The notes beneath the pieces were generated by a model. It was given only the letters and a program-made list of their open reading frames with translations, was not told the origin of the DNA and ran no database searches. From assembly GCA_900546345.1 (NCBI GenBank), contig URCI01000008.1, forward strand, positions 14,950-78,949: 64,000 nt of DNA, written 5' to 3'. Position numbers and translations under genes: made by a program. Positions 7,694 through 17,043 of this stretch are shown piece by piece (within the stretch, counting starts at the first letter, position 1; every line of letters begins with the position of its first letter). This DNA is from an uncultured Prevotella sp. (GTDB lineage Bacteria > Bacteroidota > Bacteroidia > Bacteroidales > Bacteroidaceae).

Positions 7694-9934
7694 ATGGATG
7701 GAAATGCACAAGAGGATGCTGCTATTAAAAGCAGGAACCTACTCATCATTTTGGAACGGAGTCTGGAAAACAGCAATAACATTGGTGAGACCTTGCGCCA
7801 GCTCAACAAGATGACCGGGCAGCAAAATGCCTCCCGAGTACGTGAGCGACTCGACGACATCACCGCCAACTATCATCGTCTATCGGACTTTTATCTGCAA
7901 GGCTACGAAGACCCACAACGTCAGCAGTTCTATCAGCAACTCTCTGCCCAGTTAGAAGGTGTGATCCGCGACCTCTTGCTGGAGACGCTGAAAGATGAGT
8001 ATCCCTATCTCAAATATCTGAATCCTCATGGGGAGATACCCTCCGTTGACGAGATGCGCCAACGGTTGGAAAGCTATGTCACCGACATGGCGATGGTCTC
8101 GCTCTCTGCACTCAATGAGACAAAAGACAGCACGGCAGACATCCATCGGCGTCATGCCAATAATCTGAAATCGTTCTTCAATCTCATTGTCGCCTCTCCC
8201 CAATGGCGTCATGAATACGCAGTGAGCATAGAAGAACTCTTGCTCTCGCCAGCGATCGATTCCGCAGACACACAGCTGTTGGTATCGGCAATGACCCTCG
8301 CCTGTCTCTTGGTGCCGGATGCTGAAAAGATGCTCACCCTCATCCACATTTTCCAGAAAAGCCATGAAGAACGAGTCAAGCAGCGTGCCTTGGTAGGATG
8401 GGTGTTTGCCCTGTCTTTCGGGAAATATCATTTCTATGATTCTGTCCGCCACGCTGTGAAGGAAGTGCTGTCAGACGACAGCGTGAAAAGTGCATTACTC
8501 GACTTGCAGATACAGGTGGTCTATTGCCATTATGCCGAGAGAGACAATGACGAACTGCGCAAAAACATCATGCCCAACATCATCAAAAGCCAGGACTGGA
8601 AAATGATGAACATGGGCACAACGCCATCGGAAGAGAGCTCTTTGGAAGAGATTCTGCACCCCGACGAGGCGGACAAGCGTATGGAGAGTCTTGAAAAAAG
8701 CATCAACAAGATGAATGACATGCGCAAACAAGGCATCGACATTTATTTTGGCGGTTTCTCTCAGATGAAGCGCTTTGCCTTCTTCCACCAACTCTACAAC
8801 TGGCTGATCCCCTACTCTCCCACTCATCCCGACCTGGGCATTCTTCCCGAAGAACTGCGCAATTCCGGATTTCTGGTCAAGCTATTCAAAGAAGGCCCTT
8901 TCTGCGACTCTGACAAATACAGCTTTTCCATTGCACTGTCATCGGTCTACATGCAGTTGCCACAAGAGGTGAGGAATGTATTGCAGAGCGGCGAGGTCAG
9001 TTTAGCAATGCCCGATGAGAGCGAGGAGCCATGGCATCATGCAGCCTATATCCGTCGGATGTATCTCCAGGATCTCTATCGCTTCTTTAAGCTCTGCGAC
9101 CAGCGTCATCCTTTCTTCAATGCTTTTGGCTACGCCCATCCAAAGTTGTTCCTCACTTTGGACCTGATCGGTCCTGAGATGCGCCAACACGTTCCTGCAC
9201 TGATCAGTTTCCTGCTGAAGAAGAAGCTATGGGAATCGCTTCAGGCGGTAGTGGATTGTTACGGAGCATCCCATGACAAGGAAGGCGGTGACAAGAATGA
9301 CGAGTTCAGGAAAAGCCTGAAACTGGCGGCGGCGGCTTTGTATATGCACAATAACGATTACGCCTCTGCTGCGGACAATCTCAAGGAGTTGTGCGAGATG
9401 GAGCCTCATAACGAATCACTGATGCGGCAATATGCGCTGGCTCTGTTTAAATCGGGACGCTTTGAGGAAGCTACAACGGTCTACCAGACGCTGACCCAAA
9501 ACGACCCACAAAAACTGTCTTATGCCTTAGGACTTGCCATTGCACTCATCGACAGTGGCAAGGCAACAGACGCTGTCGCACTCCTCTATAAGTTGGATTA
9601 CGAACATCCGGAAAACACAGATGTGCTCCGCGCTTTGGCTTGGGGACTCTTATGGAACGACCGGCTCGATGAGGCACAGAAAGTCTACCAGAAGCTTTGC
9701 ACAAGCGACAAGGCTTTGCCTGACGACACGCTCAACGCTGCGTACTGCTACTGGTTCCAGGGAAACCGTATGCAGGCACAACAGTTGCTGAGAAAATATG
9801 TCGGCATGAACAAGTTGGAAAAGGGTAAAAGCGCCTCGTCATTTCTCTTGGAGAAGTTCCAAGCCGACCGGAATATCATCGAACACTACAAGATTGACGA
9901 CATCGCACAAAAAATAATGGCAGACATAGACTGA
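7694..9934 (+). CDS. Large TPR-repeat protein, function unknown
   Basis: A 746-residue protein with no signal peptide or membrane segment, so probably cytosolic. The N-terminal ~550 residues are helical and match no enzyme I recognise. Residues ~550-690 carry consecutive tetratricopeptide repeats with the usual pattern (YASAADNLKELCEMEPHNES; FEEATTVYQTLTQNDPQKLS; ATDAVALLYKLDYEHPENTD; LDEAQKVYQKL). TPRs scaffold protein complexes. It is tightly linked to the upstream substrate-binding lipoprotein and converges on the lysozyme gene with only 4 bp between the stops. Confidence 0.7.
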   Translation: MDGNAQEDAAIKSRNLLIILERSLENSNNIGETLRQLNKMTGQQNASRVRERLDDITANYHRLSDFYLQGYEDPQRQQFYQQLSAQLEGVIRDLLLETLKDEYPYLKYLNPHGEIPSVDEMRQRLESYVTDMAMVSLSALNETKDSTADIHRRHANNLKSFFNLIVASPQWRHEYAVSIEELLLSPAIDSADTQLLVSAMTLACLLVPDAEKMLTLIHIFQKSHEERVKQRALVGWVFALSFGKYHFYDSVRHAVKEVLSDDSVKSALLDLQIQVVYCHYAERDNDELRKNIMPNIIKSQDWKMMNMGTTPSEESSLEEILHPDEADKRMESLEKSINKMNDMRKQGIDIYFGGFSQMKRFAFFHQLYNWLIPYSPTHPDLGILPEELRNSGFLVKLFKEGPFCDSDKYSFSIALSSVYMQLPQEVRNVLQSGEVSLAMPDESEEPWHHAAYIRRMYLQDLYRFFKLCDQRHPFFNAFGYAHPKLFLTLDLIGPEMRQHVPALISFLLKKKLWESLQAVVDCYGASHDKEGGDKNDEFRKSLKLAAAALYMHNNDYASAADNLKELCEMEPHNESLMRQYALALFKSGRFEEATTVYQTLTQNDPQKLSYALGLAIALIDSGKATDAVALLYKLDYEHPENTDVLRALAWGLLWNDRLDEAQKVYQKLCTSDKALPDDTLNAAYCYWFQGNRMQAQQLLRKYVGMNKLEKGKSASSFLLEKFQADRNIIEHYKIDDIAQKIMADID

Positions 9935-9938
9935 TGGT

Positions 9939-10841
9939 CTATTCTGCCACGACAACGTTTTCCTGATTGCCTATCGTCAGGCGCATGAGATCGTAATACG
10001 ATCCATTGTAGATGTTCAGATCGACATGACCATTAATCCCCGGCAACTTACCGACATCGGTATGTTGCCAGAATTTCCACTTGCCCTGGTATTCCACCTT
10101 GTCGACATAGTAGTGAGCGATCCAGTAGGGATAGTCATCAAAGACAGGAGCGCTCAGATAGGCATCCTTGAACTTATAGTAGGTGTAGATAATCGGTTTC
10201 ACCCCATATTTATTCTCCACGATGTGAAGCCAAGTAAGGATGTCGGTTTGGAAATCCTCTACACTTTCATTCTTGGGCTTATGTTCGACGTCGAGCACAG
10301 GAGGAAGGTCTCCGTCCAACAAATGCACCTTGCTCAAGAAGTAATTGGCCTGATCACGGGCTGAAGAGTTGTTGCTCCAAAAGTGATAGACCCCACGAAT
10401 GAAACCATACTCACGGGCTTGATAGAAGTTTTCATCGAAATTTGGGTCAATGCGTGATGATCCTTCCGTGGATTTGATAATGATAAAACGGATCGGACAA
10501 CCGTCGACCATCGCATTGGAGCGTAGGCGGTCCCAGTTGATCGTTCCCTGATAATGTGAGATGTCAATGCCATGCACTTCATAGCCCTCCGGGTACTTGT
10601 CGTCGCCATAGAGTGCACGCCAACGAAAACCGGTCGGACCAACAAAGAAATAATAGAAAGCCCAGACGTAGACAACAATGCCTGCCAGTCCACCAACGAT
10701 CGCTGCACGGCTCAGGCGCACGTGGAGAAAAGGAAGACGAATGCCCCACGAGCCACGACGCGACGACCGCGAGCGCGACGATGTGCGCCCACTGCGAGTG
10801 GAAGTCGTTCTCCGTCTATGGGTAGTGCGTGTGTTTGTCAT
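9939..10841 (-). CDS. GH25-family lysozyme with basic N-terminal tail and membrane anchor
   Basis: A 300-residue type II membrane protein. Residues 1-32 are a cytoplasmic tail almost wholly of Arg, Ser and Thr; residues ~46-67 form one transmembrane helix; the rest is a glycoside hydrolase family 25 domain cleaving the MurNAc-GlcNAc bond of peptidoglycan. The catalytic segment GIDISHYQG (Asp93) and DVEH (acidic pair) are present, as are IYTYYKF and FWQHTDVG late in the barrel. No signal-peptidase site is seen, so it likely stays anchored to the inner membrane facing the periplasm. The RS-rich tail is unusual. No phage genes surround it, so it is more likely a wall-remodelling enzyme than an endolysin. 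Confidence 0.9.
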   Translation of the reverse strand: MTNTRTTHRRRTTSTRSGRTSSRSRSSRRGSWGIRLPFLHVRLSRAAIVGGLAGIVVYVWAFYYFFVGPTGFRWRALYGDDKYPEGYEVHGIDISHYQGTINWDRLRSNAMVDGCPIRFIIIKSTEGSSRIDPNFDENFYQAREYGFIRGVYHFWSNNSSARDQANYFLSKVHLLDGDLPPVLDVEHKPKNESVEDFQTDILTWLHIVENKYGVKPIIYTYYKFKDAYLSAPVFDDYPYWIAHYYVDKVEYQGKWKFWQHTDVGKLPGINGHVDLNIYNGSYYDLMRLTIGNQENVVVAE

Positions 10842-10870
10842 CTCTTAGATCAGTCTATTATAAATAAGAG

Positions 10871-10912
10871 GAGGCATCCTCCAGTATTGTTGCAACAAAA
10901 GGAGGATGCCTC
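10871..10912 (-). terminator. Hairpin downstream of pfp
   Basis: Perfect 12-bp arms GAGGCATCCTCC and GGAGGATGCCTC (10871-10882 and 10901-10912) separated by 18 bp, located after the pfp stop and before the lysozyme start. The following minus-strand bases are only moderately T-rich. Confidence 0.55.
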
Positions 10913-10990
10913 ATCAAAAGAGGATCGTCTCACGGTGACCGTGAGCATCCCTATTCATCTCGGAACCGGCAAACGGTTCTCTGTATCGGA

Positions 10991-12646
10991 TTAGCGGTTG
11001 GCCTTTGCCTCGTTCTCCAGAGCCAGCGTGCGTGTCTCACGGTCGCAGACCTCTGACGGACCCCAGTACTGGATAGGACCGGGATAGACATAACAGGTCT
11101 GACGAGCCCACTCGTCACGTTTCTCAGCAAACTTCTTAAAGGGAGCACCATCCAACTCAACAAGCGCCTTGCGGATCACAGGCTTCATCTCACCATTACG
11201 ACGCTCCATGTTCATCATCATCGTGATAGGCACGCCACCAGCCTTCCACTCATCAGTAGGAGCAGAAAGGTTCTTGACGATGGCCATGTAACCCGTCTTG
11301 CCATTGGCAATCAGGTGGGCTGCGCTTACACCGAGAGCATAGCAGTAGTCGGCATCGAAGTTGGAAGGAGCTGCGCAACGGCCCTCATAGCCGAAGAAGT
11401 GGTGCTGGGCAGCAAACTTGCCGCAGTACTTACCCTCTTTCTTCCACTCGTCGAGCTTAGCAGCCACCATGTCAGAGAGCAGCTTCTCAGTCTCGATCAG
11501 TGAAACCTGAACGTTTCCGTGCGGGTCACGGTCGAGGGAGAGCTGGCGTGCCACAGCCTCAGGCAGTGTAGCGAAGGTCTCAGCATTCTCCTTGCTCAGG
11601 TGAGCGAGGATGTACTTGCGCTGAGCGTCCTTGTCCAGATCCTTGTAGTCTGCACCATGAGCAGCAAGCAGGTCATTGAGTTCATCGATCAGACGACCAA
11701 TGGCAGGGATGAACTCGATGAGTCCCTCAGGAATCAGCACCACACCAAAGTTGTTGCCGTCCTCGGCACGCTTAGCAACAGCCGTAGCAATCTGCTCCAC
11801 GATCTGGTTGAGCGTCATATCTTTCTTCTCAACCTCCTCAGAAACGATGCAGATGTTTGGCTGAGTCTGCAGTGCGCACTCCAGTGCAATGTGAGAAGCA
11901 GAACGACCCATCAACTTGATGAAGTGCCAGTATTTGCGGGCAGAGTTAGCGTCACGCTCGATGTTGCCAATAAGCTCAGAGTAGACCTTCGTAGCGGTAT
12001 CGAAGCCAAAGCTGGTCTCGATCTGATCATTCTTCAAGTCGCCGTCGATCGTCTTCGGGCAGCCGATGACCTGAATGCCATATTTCTTGGCTGCATAGTA
12101 CTCAGCCAGTACACATGCATTGGTATTGGAGTCGTCACCACCAATGATCACGACAGCCTGGATGTCGAGCTTGCGCAGGATCTCAAGACCTTTCTCGAAC
12201 TGATCGACTTTCTCCAGCTTTGTACGGCCGGAACCGATCATATCGAAGCCACCCGTATTGCGATAATCATCCACGAACTCAGGAGTCAACTCCATATACT
12301 TATGATCGACAAGGCCACCAGGACCCATCAGGAAGCCGTAGACCTTGTTCTCAGGATTCATCTTCTTCACTGCGTCGAAGATGCCACAGATGACATTGTG
12401 ACCGCCAGGAGCCTGACCGCCGGAAAGGATCACGCCGACGTTCATCTTGCGATTGGCAGACTCTTCACCGGGAACGAACTCGATGAGGGGCATCCCATAA
12501 GTATTCGGGAAAAGCTTCTTGATTTCTTCCTGGTCACCTACGCTTTGGGTAGGAGCTCCTTCTCTTACACTGACTGCACCTTTGAGGCCCTTCGGCAACT
12601 TTGGCTGATACTGGGCACGTGCCTTCTGCAAAAGACTCTTTTTCAT
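10991..12646 (-). CDS. pfp: Diphosphate--fructose-6-phosphate 1-phosphotransferase
   Basis: A 551-residue pyrophosphate-dependent phosphofructokinase of the long (plant beta-subunit-like) class, making fructose 1,6-bisphosphate from fructose 6-phosphate with PPi; the step is reversible. Diagnostic motifs: GGQAPGGHN near residue 75, GGDDSNTNA, where Asp replaces the Gly of ATP-dependent enzymes and marks PPi use, PKTIDGDLKN with the catalytic Asp, and GRSASHIALECALQTQPN. Length fits. It has its own promoter (12692-12699). It may be the main glycolytic phosphofructokinase, but other pfk genes could lie outside the window. Confidence 0.96.
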   Translation of the reverse strand: MKKSLLQKARAQYQPKLPKGLKGAVSVREGAPTQSVGDQEEIKKLFPNTYGMPLIEFVPGEESANRKMNVGVILSGGQAPGGHNVICGIFDAVKKMNPENKVYGFLMGPGGLVDHKYMELTPEFVDDYRNTGGFDMIGSGRTKLEKVDQFEKGLEILRKLDIQAVVIIGGDDSNTNACVLAEYYAAKKYGIQVIGCPKTIDGDLKNDQIETSFGFDTATKVYSELIGNIERDANSARKYWHFIKLMGRSASHIALECALQTQPNICIVSEEVEKKDMTLNQIVEQIATAVAKRAEDGNNFGVVLIPEGLIEFIPAIGRLIDELNDLLAAHGADYKDLDKDAQRKYILAHLSKENAETFATLPEAVARQLSLDRDPHGNVQVSLIETEKLLSDMVAAKLDEWKKEGKYCGKFAAQHHFFGYEGRCAAPSNFDADYCYALGVSAAHLIANGKTGYMAIVKNLSAPTDEWKAGGVPITMMMNMERRNGEMKPVIRKALVELDGAPFKKFAEKRDEWARQTCYVYPGPIQYWGPSEVCDRETRTLALENEAKANR

Positions 12647-12691
12647 TTTAGAAAGTTCGATTAATTAATTAATAAAACAGTATACTGTCTG

Positions 12692-12699
12692 CAAAAGTA
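12692..12699 (-). promoter_or_regulatory. pfp promoter (-7 box)
   Basis: The minus strand reads TACTTTTG, a perfect TAnnTTTG, about 46 bp before the pfp ATG. Confidence 0.65.
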
Positions 12700-12793
12700 C
12701 ATTTTTTCACTGAGAAATGAGAAGAAAAACGAAAGAAAACCAATTTCTGAAACATTTTTTTAGTCCGACGTGCCAAGTTCCATCTTTTTTTCT

Positions 12794-12801
12794 TATCTTT
12801 G
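12794..12801 (+). promoter_or_regulatory. Promoter before the 90-residue gene (-7 box)
   Basis: TATCTTTG matches TAnnTTTG and lies 38 bp before the ATG at 12840. Confidence 0.6.
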
Positions 12802-12839
12802 GAGAAAAATAAAATATCACCCACTTAATCATTACTGTT

Positions 12840-13112
12840 ATGGCTAAGAAAAAGGATTTAAAGCATACCATCAATTGCATCTGCAGCGACCTCTTCGCAG
12901 AAGCAGTCGCAGCCTCCTTGTATGGTTCAGAAAAAAACACCACAGATGCGCAGCAGCTTCTTTCTTCCATCATCGTCCTGCGCGATGATTTCGTCAAACG
13001 CATCTCGCATCCCGAACCAGGTCTGAAAGCAAGACAATACTACAACAACCTCATCGACGACTTCAATCATCAGATCTCTGACATCATCGACCAGATCAGC
13101 AATCTCGGCTAA
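12840..13112 (+). CDS. Small conserved-looking hypothetical protein (90 aa)
   Basis: A soluble 90-residue, mostly helical protein starting MAKKKDLKHTINCICSDLF. No signal peptide, no membrane segment and no motif I recognise. It has its own -7 box and lies 30 bp before an acyltransferase gene on the same strand, so cotranscription is likely. The helical pattern (LLSSIIVLRDDFVKRI; YYNNLIDDFNHQISDIIDQI) suggests a small helical bundle. Function unknown. Confidence 0.65.
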   Translation: MAKKKDLKHTINCICSDLFAEAVAASLYGSEKNTTDAQQLLSSIIVLRDDFVKRISHPEPGLKARQYYNNLIDDFNHQISDIIDQISNLG

Positions 13113-13142
13113 ATACTGAACGTAAGCATCAGAAAAGCAATT

Positions 13143-13709
13143 ATGATTCAACAGATTTGTAACTGGCTTCTTGTCAAGCGCATGAAATGGACCATCGAAG
13201 ACCAGTTGCCGCTTCCTGAGAAATGCATTATCTGCCTGGCTCCCCATACCAGCAATTGGGATTTTATCATGGGCCTGCTCTATATGTTCTCGCGTGGCGT
13301 GCGCATTAACTTCCTGATGAAGAAGGAATGGTTTCGATGGCCACTCGGGGCCTTGTTCCGCTCTCTCGGCGGCATTGCAGTTTTCCGTGCCAAACATTCT
13401 CATATGACAGATGCACTGGCCGATGCTGCTATAAAAAGCCCGACATTCCGATTGTGCATCACACCGGAAGGAACCCGCTCACGGAATGACGATTGGAAGA
13501 AAGGATTTTATTTCATTGCACAAAAAGCTCAGATACCCATCCTGCTCTACTCACTGGACTATGGGAAAAAGCTCATCAGATGTGCTGATCGCTTCGTCCC
13601 AAATGGCGACATCGATGCAGAGATGTTGAGGGTAAAACGCTATTTCCTGCATGTGGAAGCGAAATGCCCTGAGAAATTCACGACAGGATTGCCAGAGGAA
13701 AACAACTGA
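13143..13709 (+). CDS. Lysophospholipid (1-acyl-glycerol-3-phosphate-type) acyltransferase
   Basis: A 188-residue PlsC-family protein. The catalytic HX4D motif appears as HTSNWD near residues 38-43 and the substrate-binding EGTR motif as ITPEGTRSRND near residue 105, both at the usual spacing. Such enzymes transfer an acyl chain to lysophosphatidic acid or a related lysolipid at the inner membrane. It is at the short end of the family and lacks an obvious transmembrane anchor, so the exact acceptor is uncertain. It follows the 90-residue gene and its stop lies 37 bp before the amidase start. Confidence 0.88.
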   Translation: MIQQICNWLLVKRMKWTIEDQLPLPEKCIICLAPHTSNWDFIMGLLYMFSRGVRINFLMKKEWFRWPLGALFRSLGGIAVFRAKHSHMTDALADAAIKSPTFRLCITPEGTRSRNDDWKKGFYFIAQKAQIPILLYSLDYGKKLIRCADRFVPNGDIDAEMLRVKRYFLHVEAKCPEKFTTGLPEENN

Positions 13710-13746
13710 CTTTCATGCCCCGCCTTTTTATTTGTCATCTTGTAGA

Positions 13747-16638
13747 ATGCATTATAACTCAATCTTTGTTTTAGCACTATCACTCTTCACTTGGACGCAA
13801 GTCTCTGCCCAAAGCATGGGCTATCAAGAGAAAACGAAGCGAGACCTCAATACGTACTTTGCTACGTATCAGGCTAAGAACGCCAATTTCTCCCGACAGC
13901 CTAAGCTTCAGGAACTACGTATCGATAATAAGCAACAAAAGATCACAGTCGTAGCAGATCCCACCTTCGCCCAACAGGAACTCAACGACAAACAAATAGG
14001 AAAGATCTACAAGAAAGTCCATCGCGTTCTACCCAAGGCCTACCGCAATTACGACCTCAGTATTGTCATCTCCGGATTGCCGCTCGAGAACTATGCAACA
14101 GACTACACCAGTCTGTCCGATAACTCGTTATGGGGCAAGATCGACTATGACGGCCAGCCATGGGTCAGCAATGTGTCGCGACCATTTCGTATTACTCACG
14201 GCCTCTACAACCGTCATTTAGTTGTATGGGCTTCTCACGGACGCTATTACGATGGCAAGAGAGAACAGTGGCAATGGCAAAGACCACCCCTTTTCGGCAC
14301 GTGTGAGGATCTGTTCACAGAGACCATTGTACTGCCTTATCTCATTCCCATGCTAGAGAATGCGGGGGCTGTGGTCTATACTCCACGCGAGAGAGATCTC
14401 CAGACTGCGGAGTACATTGTGGACAACGATGGAGTCAATGCTTCGGGGTATACAGAATCTGACAACGGCCGGCAATGGAGGAGTTGTCCTCAGGCTGGCT
14501 TCGCCTACCGGCTGGGCAACTATGTTGATGGACAAAATCCCTTCAAAGTCGGATCTGCCAGAATGACTTCCACATCTAAAAAAGGGAATGGCACCTATGC
14601 GCTGTGGCAGCCACGTTTCCAAAAAGCGGGCCGGTATGCTGTCTACGTCAGCTATCAGACCGTTGAGAAGAGTGTGGATGACGCGCATTATGTCGTTTTC
14701 CACAAAGGACAGGCAACGGAGGTGCATGTCAACCAACAAATGGGAGGTGGCACTTGGGTATATCTTGGCACCTTCGACTTTGGGGAAGGGAAAAGCATCG
14801 ACAACTGTGTGATGCTCACCAATCAAAGTAAACACAAAGGGTATGTAACAGCCGACGCGGTGAGGTTTGGCGGCGGCATAGGCAATATCTCACGCGGAGG
14901 ACGAACAAGTGGACTGCCAAGAGTGCTGGAAGGATCCAGATATTTCTGTCAGTGGGCCGGCGCCCCCTACGATGTGTATAGCAGTCGCGGTGGCACAGAT
15001 GACTATGCCGATGACATCAACAGCCGCTCACGTATGCTCAACTGGCTTGCCGGAGGATCGGTCTATGTACCGACAACAGAGGGAGAACATGTACCCTTTG
15101 AACTGTCTCTGGCTGTTCACAGTGACGCCGGCTTTGCTCCAAACGGAAAAGACCTGGTAGGGTCTCTGGCAATATGTACCACTAATTATAATGATGGGCA
15201 GTTAGCCTCTGGGGTCACAAGGCAAGCATCAAAAATGCTGGCAAAGGATCTGCTCGACAACCTGACACGTGACTTGACCAAGAAATACGGAAATTGGGCA
15301 AAAAGATACCTTTGGGACCGCAATTATTCAGAGACAAGAGTACCGGAAGTTCCGTCTGCAATTCTTGAGACACTCTCTCACCAGAACTTTCCGGATATGA
15401 AGTTGGCACAAGATCCTCACTTCAAATTCACAATGGCCAGGTCCGTTTATAAGACGCTCACCCGTTATGTCAACAATATGCACGGCAAGCCGACGATCAT
15501 ACAGCCTCTTCCACCCAAGGACCCTGCCGTCACGATCCGTAACCAGCACCAGGCCCGGATCTCATGGATAACCCAAGATGACCCTCAGGAGCCATCGGCT
15601 CATCCCGACTATTTCATTCTTTACACAGCTAAGGGAAAAGGTGGATATGACAATGGACAAAAAGTAAAGTCGACAGCCATTAACGTGGATATAATGCCCG
15701 GAAGGCTCTATCGATTCAAGATCACAGCCATTAACCGTGGTGGCGAGAGTTTCCCGTCGGAGGAGATTGCTCTTTACATACAGCAAGGCACAGCAAAAGA
15801 CATTCTTGTCGTCAATGGTTTCCATCGGCTTTCTGCTCCGGCAGTCATTGACAACGGCAACCAACAAGGCTTTGATCTCAAAGAGGATGTTGGTGTAAGT
15901 TATGGTTCTACGATTGGATGGTTGGGCCATCAGCAAAACTTCAACAAAAGCCAAATTGGTCGCGAGGGTGTCAACGGACTCGGATACACGGATGAGAGTC
16001 TGGCAGGAAAGGTGATTGCCGGCAATCAGCTAAACGCAGCTACGTCACATGTAGAGGCAATTGGGAGTTTAGGAAAATATAATGTCATGAGCTGTTCATC
16101 ACGAGCAGTGGAGACACATCGGGTCGATCTCAGAAACTTTGATGTCGTTGATATGGTCTTAGGACTGGAGAAATACACACCCGAAGCCCTGGTCTACGAA
16201 AAGACCTTTACCGAAAACATGCAGAAGCAGATCTCTGCTTATATAAGAAATGGTGGCAGACTGTTTGCCAGCGGAGCCTACTTAGGCTCAGACATGACAG
16301 GTACGGGAGATACAGAGTGGCTCAACCATACGCTCAAGGCAAGTTATGCCGGCACCGTAAGCACTGACACGATCCAAGGTGTCAATGGGCTACAACAGAA
16401 TTTCGACTTCTATCGTATCCCCAACGCCGATCATTATGCTGCCACACATGCCGACATCCTGCAACCAACTGGCGGAGCCGTCTGTGCCATGCAATATGAT
16501 AATGGCTACTCTGCCGCCGTGGCGTATCAAGGCAATGACTATCGGACATTCACGATGGCCTTCCCCTTTGAATGTATCATCGACAAGAATATGCAACGCC
16601 GCCTGATGGACGGCATACTGAACTTCTTGCTGAAATAA
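13747..16638 (+). CDS. Exported amidase-like protein with golvesin C-terminal-like domain
   Basis: A 963-residue secreted protein with a cleavable signal peptide (ends VSAQS). An Amidase_3-like domain is split: the first half at ~110-230, and conserved VHSDAGF and SAILETLSHQN later (~460-550). Between them (~260-400) lies a golvesin C-terminal-like beta-sandwich (ALWQPRFQKAGRYAVYVSYQ, ADAVRFGGG). A fibronectin-type segment (~610-690) and a further domain with LFASGAYLGSDM follow. Relatives in Bacteroidota are often labelled xanthan lyase; the amidase motifs point instead to peptidoglycan or peptide-glycan hydrolysis. The start at 13747 was chosen for its signal peptide; upstream in-frame codons overlap the acyltransferase. 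Confidence 0.82.
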   Translation: MHYNSIFVLALSLFTWTQVSAQSMGYQEKTKRDLNTYFATYQAKNANFSRQPKLQELRIDNKQQKITVVADPTFAQQELNDKQIGKIYKKVHRVLPKAYRNYDLSIVISGLPLENYATDYTSLSDNSLWGKIDYDGQPWVSNVSRPFRITHGLYNRHLVVWASHGRYYDGKREQWQWQRPPLFGTCEDLFTETIVLPYLIPMLENAGAVVYTPRERDLQTAEYIVDNDGVNASGYTESDNGRQWRSCPQAGFAYRLGNYVDGQNPFKVGSARMTSTSKKGNGTYALWQPRFQKAGRYAVYVSYQTVEKSVDDAHYVVFHKGQATEVHVNQQMGGGTWVYLGTFDFGEGKSIDNCVMLTNQSKHKGYVTADAVRFGGGIGNISRGGRTSGLPRVLEGSRYFCQWAGAPYDVYSSRGGTDDYADDINSRSRMLNWLAGGSVYVPTTEGEHVPFELSLAVHSDAGFAPNGKDLVGSLAICTTNYNDGQLASGVTRQASKMLAKDLLDNLTRDLTKKYGNWAKRYLWDRNYSETRVPEVPSAILETLSHQNFPDMKLAQDPHFKFTMARSVYKTLTRYVNNMHGKPTIIQPLPPKDPAVTIRNQHQARISWITQDDPQEPSAHPDYFILYTAKGKGGYDNGQKVKSTAINVDIMPGRLYRFKITAINRGGESFPSEEIALYIQQGTAKDILVVNGFHRLSAPAVIDNGNQQGFDLKEDVGVSYGSTIGWLGHQQNFNKSQIGREGVNGLGYTDESLAGKVIAGNQLNAATSHVEAIGSLGKYNVMSCSSRAVETHRVDLRNFDVVDMVLGLEKYTPEALVYEKTFTENMQKQISAYIRNGGRLFASGAYLGSDMTGTGDTEWLNHTLKASYAGTVSTDTIQGVNGLQQNFDFYRIPNADHYAATHADILQPTGGAVCAMQYDNGYSAAVAYQGNDYRTFTMAFPFECIIDKNMQRRLMDGILNFLLK

Positions 16639-16683
16639 ATAGATATCCATTACCGAAAAAAGTTAATTTCAAAGAAATACATC

Positions 16684-17016
16684 ATGAAAATACAAGCAAA
16701 CCATTCCGGGACCCGTAGTATCGAGGTCAGCGAAAAGCATCTTCAGACCATCGAGAAATATTCTCTCTTGGACAACTTAGTAGACAGCAACGGTATCATC
16801 GATGAAGCTGTGCTGGATAAATTGAAGCTGAACGTCCGCTCTATGTTGGAGTCTGAGACTGTAAAGGACAACGACCTGCTCGATCTTTGCCTGGATGTCA
16901 TCTACAACAACAACATGAAGGCTTTCGGACTGCAGCAGCTTGTGGATGCCTATAAACAGTGGAAGGCAGCCCAACCAGCTGTAGACGACAACGACCCACA
17001 AAACGTCTCAGACTAA
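16684..17016 (+). CDS. Hypothetical protein (110 aa)
   Basis: A soluble, acidic 110-residue protein, MKIQANHSGTRSIEVSEKHL onward, predicted mostly helical. No signal peptide or recognised motif. The last ~15 residues are Asp-rich and probably disordered. It sits between the amidase (45 bp upstream) and the YgiQ-type gene (27 bp downstream) on the same strand, suggesting one transcript. I cannot assign a function. Confidence 0.6.
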   Translation: MKIQANHSGTRSIEVSEKHLQTIEKYSLLDNLVDSNGIIDEAVLDKLKLNVRSMLESETVKDNDLLDLCLDVIYNNNMKAFGLQQLVDAYKQWKAAQPAVDDNDPQNVSD

Positions 17017-17043
17017 ACGACGCTCAGACACACACTCTTCGAT

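Noticed and set aside
9939..10841. Phage endolysin
   Set aside because: No holin, structural or integrase genes around it, and it has a basic tail plus membrane anchor instead of a free hydrolase.
11519..12664. 381-codon plus-strand frame opposite pfp
   Set aside because: pfp motifs on the minus strand are unambiguous; the antisense frame is a codon-bias artefact.
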